Assembly: GCA_030745955.1 (NCBI GenBank)
Contig: JASLNQ010000002.1
Span: 14,184-21,415 of the forward strand
Direction of reading: 5' to 3'
DNA: 7,232 nucleotides
From: Dehalococcoidia bacterium
GTDB lineage: Bacteria; Chloroflexota; Dehalococcoidia; UBA1151; UBA1328
The position numbers and the translations under genes are program-made. The notes under the pieces were generated by a model, which ran no database searches, had not been told where the DNA came from, and was given only the letters and a program-made list of their open reading frames with translations. This document shows, one piece after another, positions 1 through 5,847 of this stretch. Position 1 is the first letter of the stretch. Every line of letters starts with the position of its first letter.

Positions 1-544
1 TCGCCTGCTGTTCCAGCAGATCGATACGGTCTGAAGCCGCAATGGCAATCAACTCCGCCTGTTGCGTCGCGTAGTTGTCGACGGCCGATTGCGCGTCGGT
101 CCACAGTTTCGCTGAAAATGCATTGATCAGGCCGGGCAGGTCGGATGGAGCAACCAGGCCACGTTCGCTCGCGAGCACAAAAAACAGGTCGGTCACATGT
201 GGTAGCGCAGCAATGTATCGGCGGGTGTCGAGACCGTGGACGAAGTCGGAACTGCGAGTGTCGCGGTCGAATGGTTCGCACCCAAACAGGCTCAGAAAAT
301 ACGTCTTGAACTGGAATTTCGACTGTTCGAGATCACAGGGTTTCAGTTCGAGAGAACCGAAATCCGAGTCCGCGAGCAGTCGGGCGTATAGATCGCTTAC
401 CAGCGAATCCACGATGTCGCGTGCAAGCTCCGCGTTTTGCCGCGCCAGGAGCTTAACGTCGACCGAAGAAATCGCGACCCGATCGAGGCGCTCCAGTCGT
501 TTTGCATCTTTGTGTTTGCGGTCTTTACCGTCGTCAGTAGCCAT
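1..544 (-). CDS. Globin-coupled-sensor-like protein, N-terminal part (truncated by window edge)
   Basis: The minus strand is open from an ATG at 544 to the left edge, giving 181 residues that begin MATDDGKDRKHKDAKRLERL. An in-frame TGA lies four codons upstream of that ATG, so the start is near-certain although no strong Shine-Dalgarno is visible. After a charged tail (1-30) the chain is largely helical. Residues about 72-110 (LEQSKFQFKTYFLSLFG, then FDRDTR, then FVHGLDTRRY) follow the layout of protoglobin sensor domains, in which a helix with 'q..yf..lf.g' is followed by a proximal His. His103 would be the haem ligand candidate. The C-terminal helices (about 138-180, ending DRIDLLEQQ) look like the last globin helix running into a signalling linker. 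Known relatives carry a GGDEF, chemotaxis or kinase output domain, but here that part is outside the window. Globin assignment is by pattern only; it could be another all-helical sensor. Confidence 0.6.
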   Translation of the reverse strand, partial: MATDDGKDRKHKDAKRLERLDRVAISSVDVKLLARQNAELARDIVDSLVSDLYARLLADSDFGSLELKPCDLEQSKFQFKTYFLSLFGCEPFDRDTRSSDFVHGLDTRRYIAALPHVTDLFFVLASERGLVAPSDLPGLINAFSAKLWTDAQSAVDNYATQQAELIAIAASDRIDLLEQQA

Positions 545-613
545 CGAAACCAATCACATTGCTGTGTCCGATCAGACTTACCCAGCCCACCAGACGGTAC
601 CCCATGCAGGCAA

Positions 614-642
614 AATATATCAACCGGCCCCAATTGCTCCAA
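614..642 (-). promoter_or_regulatory. Candidate sigma70-type promoter for the globin-like gene
   Basis: Read on the minus strand, TTGGAG (637-642) is followed after exactly 17 bases by TATATT (614-619). The -10 matches TATAAT at five of six positions and the -35 matches TTGACA only in its first three. The site points towards the ATG at 544 and would give a leader of roughly 60 bases. The surrounding region is otherwise GC-rich, so the AT-rich box stands out. This is prediction only. Confidence 0.4.
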
Positions 643-754
643 CTGTGGAAACACCAACACCGGCGAGATAGGGTAGGGATGAGTCCAGGTTGGGCACACG
701 TCGCCCCGCTATGGTTGGCGCACCGAAAAATGACGCTCCTGAGCAGGCGAAGAA

Positions 755-1354
755 ATGACGGGTCAGCAAAGTGATTACTTCGAACATGTAAGGGCGCCGG
801 GCCGCGTGTTCGCGTTCCTGGGCCTGCTGCTCGGTGCGACCGCCGGTGTCCTGACCGGGATCGCTATCAAGGGCCTGATCGATGAACCCCTGGTGACGGG
901 CGGGAGTGCGGTTGTGTTTTACGCCGCGTTCGGCGCCAGTTCACTGATAACCCTGTTCGTGATGCTCAATTACCTGATTATGAGCCTGCAGGTCTCAGAC
1001 GATGGAGTCGGCATCAAGATCGGTATGAAATCAGCTTCGATCGCACTCGGCGATATCGAGGCGGTACGTGTCGCCGACACCGAATCGAGAATGTCACGCG
1101 CGATGAACAGAGAGGGTCGCACCATCACACAGATGTGGACGGTGCTCGGGGTGGGCTCAGGGATCGAAATCGATTTTTCGGCAGGACGCGGGAGCGGTGA
1201 TGACGCCAGCTCCCAAATCGGCAACGCGCAAACGTGGTTCGTCGCTTCCTACAACCCGGCAACACTATGCGAAAAGCTTGAACTGCTGATCACAAAGCAC
1301 CACCCCGAGTCCGTAACCTCCAGTGACCCCGAGCCTCCAACATTGTCATCCTGA
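755..1354 (+). CDS. Two-helix membrane protein with a C-terminal PH-like domain (hypothetical)
   Basis: This is a 199-residue protein beginning MTGQQSDYFEHVRAPGRVF. Purines (GGCGAAG) lie just before the ATG and serve as a weak ribosome binding site. Two hydrophobic segments, about residues 18-38 and 53-76, are joined by a short loop (LIDEPLVTGG). They are followed by a soluble domain, about 78-182, of strand-like pattern: SLQVSDDGVGIKIG, then a serine/alanine strand, then 'LGDIEAVRVAD'. It ends in a helix, PATLCEKLELLITK. A two-helix anchor, then 'vsddGv.ik.g', then a 'i.l.dIe.v.v.d' strand and a final helix is the usual arrangement of bacterial PH-domain membrane proteins of unknown role. 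The last four codons and the stop lie inside a palindromic repeat, so the native C-terminus may have been altered. It converges with the aldo/keto reductase gene. No function can be assigned beyond membrane anchoring. Confidence 0.75.
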   Translation: MTGQQSDYFEHVRAPGRVFAFLGLLLGATAGVLTGIAIKGLIDEPLVTGGSAVVFYAAFGASSLITLFVMLNYLIMSLQVSDDGVGIKIGMKSASIALGDIEAVRVADTESRMSRAMNREGRTITQMWTVLGVGSGIEIDFSAGRGSGDDASSQIGNAQTWFVASYNPATLCEKLELLITKHHPESVTSSDPEPPTLSS

Positions 1355-1560
1355 ATTCATTTTCAGGATCGGTGTCCGACACAAGACAACTCTTCCGATT
1401 TGGCCGGTGGTCGACTTACCTTCGGGAATTGTGATGGTCCCTGTTCCGGCGTGGCAGACGATAGCAGGGTGGAAATTGGCTGTATCGCTGGGCTCCTGCG
1501 TGGGCCGGTGATCCTGAAAATGAATTTAGGATGACAGTGGCGAATGTCGGGATGACAATG
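1341..1560. repeat. Pair of inverted palindromic repeats (MITE-like or bidirectional terminator) at a convergent junction
   Basis: The 30 bases at 1341-1370 recur as an inverted copy at 1510-1539 with about two mismatches, enclosing 139 bases. Each arm is itself a hairpin: ATCCTGAA (1348-1355) pairs with TTCAGGAT (1362-1369) across a 6-base loop, and the right copy (1511-1532) folds the same way with one G-U pair. A further partial copy follows: GGATGACAATG at 1550-1560 is the perfect inverse of CATTGTCATCC at 1341-1351, and is also a near-direct repeat of 1529-1539. The motif 'GTCATCCTGAA...TTCAGGATC' resembles a widespread class of short bacterial palindromic repeats. Its place between two converging genes fits a two-way transcription end or a non-autonomous mobile remnant. 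No flanking duplication was recognised. Confidence 0.75.
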
Positions 1561-1667
1561 GGTGGTTCAGGAGCCACCACCAAAACGCAAGGACCTGACC
1601 GATTCAGCCACCCCCCCACCTGCCATCGTCCTCCGAACCCGGCTCCTCGAACTCCCACCCCCGCGCG
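1355..1667. other. Convergent intergenic region, no gene
   Basis: This lies between the stop of the membrane protein gene and the stop of the aldo/keto reductase gene. It holds most of the inverted repeat pair (see that entry), the 139-base interior at 1371-1509, and a C-rich stretch at about 1610-1667. Short reading frames cross it on both strands, but none has a ribosome binding site or a recognisable protein pattern. I see no RNA gene in it. Confidence 0.6.
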
Positions 1668-2681
1668 TCACCTGAGCCCCGCAGTCGCCACGTCAAGCGC
1701 CTCCACTTCGTCCGGGTCAAGCCGCCACGTCATCGCCGCGGCGTTATCAACCACCTGCCCGGCAGATTTCACCCCGGGAATCGGCAAAACGCCCCTTGCG
1801 ACAAGCCAGTTCAACGCGACCTGCGACGGCGTGGCTTCGCGTGCGCTGGCGATGTCCCTCGTGAGTCCGATCAACGGTGGGAGCAGTCCCAGGCGTCGAC
1901 CTGCCCATCGCCACCGGCGCAATAGCGGGGGTGGGTATCCGGGTCCGTATTTTCCGGTCAGCAATCCCTCTGCGAGTGGGCCGTACGCGATCACGGAAAC
2001 GTCCAGCTCCCGACAGGCTTTAATCACACCGTTCGTCTCGACCCTGCGGTTCAGCAGGTTGTAACCGACCTGGTTCGACGTCAGGACGAGTCCACGCTTT
2101 GCCAGGGCGTCATGCGCCCGTCGTGTCTGATCCGCCGAAAAGTTTGAAACCCCAACGGCCCTCACCAGCCCGTCTTCGGCGGCGTCGGCGATCGCATCGA
2201 CCCAGTACATAAAGCCGCGCGGCCGGTTTGGAAAGTGAACCTGGTACAGGTCGACCGACTCCGCATTAAGCCGGTTGAGGCTGGCCTCCAGGGCGCGTCG
2301 GAGCGACGACCGGTGCCAGCGCCACGGATACGGGAAGAACTTAGTGGCGACCACGGGGTTTGCACCGGCTGGCCCACCAGGCATCGTGTTCGACGCCGAC
2401 ATGTTTTCGCCGGGTGCGTTTACGAATCGGCCCAGAATTCGCTCCGAACGGCCCCTGCCGTAAATCTCTGCCGTGTCGAACCAGTTGACTCCGTGTTCGA
2501 TCGCCGCCGCGAACGCCCCTGCGAGGTCATCGTCGTTGTACTGCCTGCCGTAGCCCCAGTAGAACCTCCCACCCCACTGCCATGTCCCAACGCCAACCGG
2601 GTTTACCTCGACGCCGCTCTGGCCGAGCTGGACTCGCGACTGAACCTGCGAGGCCGGTTTACTTTTCTGACCGTCAGCCAT
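1668..2681 (-). CDS. Aldo/keto reductase
   Basis: This 337-residue NADPH-type oxidoreductase starts MADGQKSKPASQVQ. It has the (beta/alpha)8 aldo/keto reductase signatures in order: GVGTWQWGG, NWFDTAEIYGRGRSERILGR, VVATKFF, DLYQVHFP, VGVSNFS, SNQVGYNLLNR, VIAYGPLAEGLLTGKYG and VALNWLVARGVLPIPGVKSA. The catalytic tetrad is visible as Asp69, Tyr74, Lys114 and His149, so it should be active in reducing an aldehyde or ketone; the substrate is unknown. A Gly/Pro/Asn-rich insertion, about residues 87-109, lengthens the stretch between Tyr74 and Lys114, and an Arg/Pro-rich loop sits near 247-267. The chosen ATG at 2681 has AGGGAGAG directly upstream. A GTG at 2783 would add 34 residues including a hydrophobic stretch, but lacks such a site. 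It is divergent from the first sulfatase gene, with 242 bases between starts. Confidence 0.95.
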   Translation of the reverse strand: MADGQKSKPASQVQSRVQLGQSGVEVNPVGVGTWQWGGRFYWGYGRQYNDDDLAGAFAAAIEHGVNWFDTAEIYGRGRSERILGRFVNAPGENMSASNTMPGGPAGANPVVATKFFPYPWRWHRSSLRRALEASLNRLNAESVDLYQVHFPNRPRGFMYWVDAIADAAEDGLVRAVGVSNFSADQTRRAHDALAKRGLVLTSNQVGYNLLNRRVETNGVIKACRELDVSVIAYGPLAEGLLTGKYGPGYPPPLLRRWRWAGRRLGLLPPLIGLTRDIASAREATPSQVALNWLVARGVLPIPGVKSAGQVVDNAAAMTWRLDPDEVEALDVATAGLR

Positions 2682-2689
2682 CTCTCCCT
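2682..2689 (-). promoter_or_regulatory. Ribosome binding site that supports the ATG at 2681
   Basis: Read on the minus strand this is AGGGAGAG, immediately before the ATG of the aldo/keto reductase. The 5' AGGG lies close to the usual distance. It favours this ATG over the upstream GTG at 2783, which has no comparable purine tract. Confidence 0.6.
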
Positions 2690-2913
2690 GCCTGTGCCGC
2701 ACTCCGAACAACGCAACGCCAACTATCACTCCCGCTACATACGGTATCTTGATTCTCACGCTGCCCGAAGACAACGCCCACACGCCGCACGCAGACCGGG
2801 CAAACCCGCCGGGCCGATGGCATTGCTACCGCCACGATACTGTCTTAGTCTTCCGGCAGCTTTTCGAAATTACCGCTCGCCCGACCCGCCAGACCGCTGG
2901 CCGCAAGCCCGAT

Positions 2914-2917
2914 GGAG
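2914..2917 (+). promoter_or_regulatory. Ribosome binding site that decides the first sulfatase start
   Basis: GGAG is followed after 6 bases by the ATG at 2924. The earlier ATG at 2912 overlaps this site and has no Shine-Dalgarno of its own, so translation most likely begins MPDRPNIVFLFPDQ. Confidence 0.65.
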
Positions 2918-2923
2918 TCCAAA

Positions 2924-4411
2924 ATGCCTGACAGGCCAAACATCGTCTTCCTGTTCCCCGACCAGTTCCGCGCCGACTTCGCTGGCTGCAACGGTGCCGA
3001 TTGGCTCAGCACCCCCAACATCGACTCCATCGCCGAAAACGGGGTGCGTTACACCAACTCGTTCTCCGCCTCGCCGGTCTGTGTCCCCGCCCGCACAGCC
3101 CTGCTTACCGGCATGAACGCGGTCCGCAACGGCGTTACCGGAAATCTCCACAACCTGCGTGCCGACTGGCGGGAGGCAGGACTCCGCACCTGGCCCGAGA
3201 TCCTGGGCGAGAACGGCTACTACACCGCCGGTATCGGCAAGATGCACTTCTACCCGTGGGACGAACGACGGGGCTTCCAGTACCGGGTCATCTGCGAGGA
3301 CAAGCGATGGCTCGAGGTGCGAGACGACTACTACCACTACCTGCGCCAGCATGGGCTGAAGAAGCTCCACGGCAACGCAATGGCGGGCTACCACGAGAAC
3401 AAGGGCGCAGTGATCCACAATATCCCCTGGGAGCACTCGTGGGATCACTTTGTCGGCTCCGAAGCGGTGAAGTTCATCGAGGAATACGGTTCCGACCAGC
3501 CGTTCGCCATGATGGTCGGCTTCCCCGGCCCGCACTGCCCCTACGACCCCAACGAGCGTTTCCTCGAGGGCATCGACGAGTCGAAGATTCCGGAGGCCAC
3601 GCCCGAGGTCCCCGGCCATACCCCGAAGATGCGCCACAACAACGTCGAGGGCAACCGGCGCCCCTGGAACGGCGTCGACTACACCGAGTTCCCCGACTCG
3701 ACTAAGCACACGATTCGAAAGCACTACTCGGGGCTCGTCCAGCAGATCGACTTCGAGGTCGGTGCGATTCTCGACGCCCTTCGCGAGAAAGGCCTGCTCG
3801 AAAACACCTATGTGATCCTGTCGTCCGACCACGGCGACTACCTTGGCGATCACAACCTGATCGGCAAGGCGTCGTTCTACGAGTCGGCGATCCGGGTGCC
3901 GATGGTCGCCATGGGACCGGGGATCGAGGCCGGGCAGACAGCCGACGGAATGGTCGAGCTGCGCGATGTCACGGCTACGATGCTCAGCTGGGCGGGTGTC
4001 GATCAACCCGGCTGGTACGACGCCCGGCCATTGCCCGGCGATGGCATGCCGGGTGGGGCGGGCCGTGACAACATTTTCGGCTTTCTTGGCGGTGGCTGGA
4101 TGAACTTCGACGGCCGGTACAAGCTGCACAAGTACGACACCGGCGAAATGCTCCTCTTCGACATGCTGAACGATCCGCAGGAGCAGGTAAACCTGTACGA
4201 GAGCGCCGCGTTTGCCGACATCGTCCGGCGCCTGGAAGCACAACTGACCGCCGAACTGATGTCGTCGATGGACTCGTCGATGGACGACCGGCTCGCGCAG
4301 AACGGTGACATGTCGCAGGACCCCACCTTCGGCTACGAGAGCTGGCAGCGCCCGTGGCCGAACTCACCACGCACGGCACCGCCAACATTCGAAAAACCCA
4401 CGAAGGCATAA
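2924..4411 (+). CDS. Formylglycine-dependent sulfatase, choline-sulfatase/phosphonate-hydrolase-like branch
   Basis: This is a 495-residue alkaline-phosphatase-superfamily hydrolase. The formylglycine motif is CVPAR, with nucleophile Cys53 and Arg57, in the context SASPVCVPARTALLTG. Other active-site blocks are FPDQFRADF (metal ligand Asp13), GIGKMHF (Lys106, His108), FPGPHCPYDPN (His204), SSDHGDYLGDHNLIGK (Asp302, His303, Lys315) and IRVPMVAMGPG. A single Asp followed by Gln at the N-terminus, and Asp-His rather than Asp-Asn at the second metal site, are features seen in choline sulfatases and phosphonate monoester hydrolases, whose motif is also CxPAR. The natural substrate is therefore a sulfate, phosphonate or phosphate ester that I cannot specify. 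The length suits the family and no signal peptide is visible, so it is probably cytoplasmic. It needs a formylglycine-generating enzyme, which is not in the window. An ATG at 2912 would add four residues. Confidence 0.95.
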   Translation: MPDRPNIVFLFPDQFRADFAGCNGADWLSTPNIDSIAENGVRYTNSFSASPVCVPARTALLTGMNAVRNGVTGNLHNLRADWREAGLRTWPEILGENGYYTAGIGKMHFYPWDERRGFQYRVICEDKRWLEVRDDYYHYLRQHGLKKLHGNAMAGYHENKGAVIHNIPWEHSWDHFVGSEAVKFIEEYGSDQPFAMMVGFPGPHCPYDPNERFLEGIDESKIPEATPEVPGHTPKMRHNNVEGNRRPWNGVDYTEFPDSTKHTIRKHYSGLVQQIDFEVGAILDALREKGLLENTYVILSSDHGDYLGDHNLIGKASFYESAIRVPMVAMGPGIEAGQTADGMVELRDVTATMLSWAGVDQPGWYDARPLPGDGMPGGAGRDNIFGFLGGGWMNFDGRYKLHKYDTGEMLLFDMLNDPQEQVNLYESAAFADIVRRLEAQLTAELMSSMDSSMDDRLAQNGDMSQDPTFGYESWQRPWPNSPRTAPPTFEKPTKA

Positions 4412-4422
4412 GGGGTGATAAG

Positions 4423-4455
4423 GCACGGGCGCACATGAGTGGGAATCGTCCGTGC
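4423..4455 (+). other. Hairpin downstream of the first sulfatase gene
   Basis: GCACGGGCG (4423-4431) pairs with CGTCCGTGC (4447-4455) over 9 base pairs, one of them a G-U pair, with a 15-base loop. It begins 11 bases after the sulfatase stop. There is no T-rich tail, so it is not a canonical intrinsic terminator. It could stabilise the transcript end or be chance. Confidence 0.35.
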
Positions 4456-4733
4456 GAAAGCGAACTCGCGAAAACGAAGATCGAGTTGGTTACCAGTAGC
4501 TTTGTGGCTGGCCAGATAAGAGGAAGCGACCGATGACTGAACAGAAATTCGACGAAAAACGGTCCGAGGCGTTTGCCGACCGCCTGATGGACATGCTCAA
4601 CCTGGGCTCGCTTGCCCTGATGACATCGATCGGCCACAGGACCGGCCTCTTCGACACGATGAAGGGCCTGAGGCCGTCGACCAGTCAAGAGATCGCCGAC
4701 GCAGCTTCGTTGAATGAGCGGTACGTCCGGGAG

Positions 4734-4736
4734 TGA
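4734..4736 (+). other. In-frame TGA replacing a conserved Trp codon
   Basis: The bases read GAG TGA CTC GGT GCA ATG. Changing the TGA to TGG restores 'VREWLGAM', the sequence expected of the family, with no frameshift. Selenocysteine is unlikely because relatives carry Trp and I see no obvious hairpin tied to the codon. Confidence 0.85.
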
Positions 4737-4745
4737 CTCGGTGCA

Positions 4746-5603
4746 ATGCTCACCGGCGGGTTTGTCGAGTACGACGCATCGTCGAAAACGTACTCGCTGC
4801 CCCCCGAGCACGCCGCCTTCCTCACCCGCGGCCCGAAAGCCGACAATATTGCCTCGTTCGCCCAGTACATACCGCTGCTGGGCACCGTAGAAGACCGGAT
4901 CATCGAGTGTTTCCGGAACGGCGGCGGCGTGCCCTACTCCGGGTTCCCGAGGTTCCAGGAAGTGATGGCCGAAGACTCCGGCCAGACGGTCGTCCGTGCG
5001 CTCATCGATGACATCCTGCCACTTGCCGACGGGCTGGTCACCCGGCTCGAAAACGGCATCGACGTTCTGGACCTCGGCTGCGGTGCGGGCAGGACGCTGA
5101 ACGTTATGGCGGCGCGCTTTCCAAACAGCCGGTTTACGGGTGCCGACATTTCAGAAGACGGGCTGAAAATGGGCAGGCTGGAAGCTGCCGAGCGTGGTCT
5201 GTCCAATCTCAAGTTCGAAATCCGGGATGCGACCGACCCCGGCTACGACAGCGCCTTCGACCTGATCACCACTTTCGATGCGGTCCACGACCAGGCCGCC
5301 CCCGGCAAAGTACTGGCAGCGATTGGGCGGGCGCTCCGCAGCGACGGGCTATACCTGATGCAGGACATCAAGGCATCGAGCGAGGTGCAGAACAACGTCG
5401 ATCACCCGGCGGGACCGTTCCTCTACACGATTTCAACGATGCACTGCATGACCGTGTCGCTGGCTGTCGACGGTGCCGGACTCGGCACGATGTGGGGCCG
5501 CGAGCTGGCACTGAAAATGCTCGCCGAAGCCGGCTTCCCGAACGTCGAGGTAAAGCAACTGGAACACGATTTCCAAAACGAATACTTTTTAGCGAGGAAG
5601 TGA
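4746..5603 (+). CDS. Methyltransferase catalytic part, possible separate product downstream of the TGA
   Basis: An ATG ten bases after the stop would give 285 residues, MLTGGFVEYDASSKTY to QNEYFLARK. It contains the whole class I SAM-binding fold: motif I VLDLGCGAGR (Asp109 to Gly115 of this product), acidic motif II TGADISEDGL (Asp134), FDLITTFDAVHDQAAPG and LYLMQDIKASSEV. The family-specific C-terminus follows (LYTISTMHCMTVSLA, GLGTMWGREL and EHDFQNEYFLARK). The nearest purine tract, GGGAG at 4729-4733, is 12 bases from the ATG, slightly far, so re-initiation after the TGA is possible but weak. The product would lack most of the winged-helix region that relatives use for dimerisation and for covering the active site. 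Substrate unknown. Confidence 0.6.
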   Translation: MLTGGFVEYDASSKTYSLPPEHAAFLTRGPKADNIASFAQYIPLLGTVEDRIIECFRNGGGVPYSGFPRFQEVMAEDSGQTVVRALIDDILPLADGLVTRLENGIDVLDLGCGAGRTLNVMAARFPNSRFTGADISEDGLKMGRLEAAERGLSNLKFEIRDATDPGYDSAFDLITTFDAVHDQAAPGKVLAAIGRALRSDGLYLMQDIKASSEVQNNVDHPAGPFLYTISTMHCMTVSLAVDGAGLGTMWGRELALKMLAEAGFPNVEVKQLEHDFQNEYFLARK

Positions 5604-5636
5604 TGGGATGAGCGCTCCGTTTGCGGGCACAGTCGA

Positions 5637-5767
5637 TCCCTTCTCTCTGGGGAGAAGGTTAGGTTGAGGGGGAGCGCGACCGGCGGCGGAGTGAAGGCAA
5701 TCGAATTGATAACAAGCGGCGATCGACATTCCCCCTCACCCCAGCGCTCTCCTTAAATGGAGAGGGA
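5637..5767. repeat. Inverted pair of CCCCTCACC/CTCTCC-type dispersed repeats
   Basis: The left arm, about 5637-5674 (TCCCTTCTCTCTGGGGAGAA then GGTTAGGTTGAGGGGGAG), recurs as an imperfect inverted copy at about 5729-5767. The spacer is roughly 54 bases. Each arm holds a small hairpin: TTCTC/GAGAA on the left, and on the right a perfect CTCTCC (5747-5752) pairing with GGAGAG (5759-5764) around TTAAAT. The pattern 'ctctcc...ggagag ggttagggtgaggggg' belongs to a very common family of short intergenic repeats in proteobacterial and other genomes. It probably folds into one long stem in RNA and would tend to separate the methyltransferase and second sulfatase transcripts. Confidence 0.75.
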
Positions 5768-5771
5768 GTCA

Positions 5772-5799
5772 GAAGAACGCCACTAACATGGTGTTCTTC
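5772..5799 (+). other. Strong hairpin upstream of the second sulfatase
   Basis: GAAGAACGCCA (5772-5782) pairs with TGGTGTTCTTC (5789-5799) over 11 base pairs, with one G-U pair in RNA and a 6-base loop. It follows the repeat pair at once and ends 48 bases before the sulfatase ATG. No T tract follows, so it is not a classical terminator. It could be a transcript end, a leader structure or an operator. Confidence 0.45.
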
Positions 5800-5847
5800 C
5801 TCACCCCGCGGCGATTCCGACGTAGTTCACAGATAACGGAGCAGTTG

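Larger units (their letters stand above)
4533..5603 (+). pseudogene. SAM-dependent methyltransferase (Rv2258c-like), interrupted by an in-frame TGA
   Basis: The frame starting MTEQKFDEKRSEAFADR has a good ribosome binding site (AGGA at 4521-4524, 8 bases from the ATG). It encodes an N-terminal winged-helix dimerisation region (FADRLMDMLNLGSLALM, then SIGHRTGLFDTM, then LNERYVRE), but codon 68 at 4734-4736 is TGA. The same frame continues without shift as LGAMLTGGFVEYD to a complete C-terminus at 5603, 356 codons in all. Family members read 'NERYVREWLGAM' here, so the stop replaces a Trp codon by a single G-to-A change. Other genes in the window end in TGA, which argues against TGA being read as Trp. 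The rest of the protein is intact, so this is either a recent nonsense mutation, a sequencing error or readthrough. It lies 121 bases after the sulfatase gene. Confidence 0.85.

Noticed and set aside
75..671. Plus-strand open frame of 198 codons opposite the globin-like gene
   Set aside because: Ser/Arg-rich composition typical of an antisense shadow; the minus-strand frame has a coherent helical pattern.
1323..1511. Small plus-strand open frame inside the repeat element
   Set aside because: No ribosome binding site or recognisable pattern; it mostly translates the repeat.
2235..3116. Plus-strand open frame of 293 codons over the aldo/keto reductase and sulfatase starts
   Set aside because: It lies antisense to the reductase and overlaps the sulfatase in another frame; the product is low-complexity with no motif.
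2870..4243. Long minus-strand open frame (457 codons) opposite the first sulfatase
   Set aside because: It is a mirror frame of a GC-rich gene; its Val/Asp/His-rich composition matches no family and the sulfatase on the plus strand is unambiguous.
4734..4736. Selenocysteine insertion at the TGA
   Set aside because: Family members carry Trp, not Cys, at this place, and a one-base change to TGG explains it more simply.
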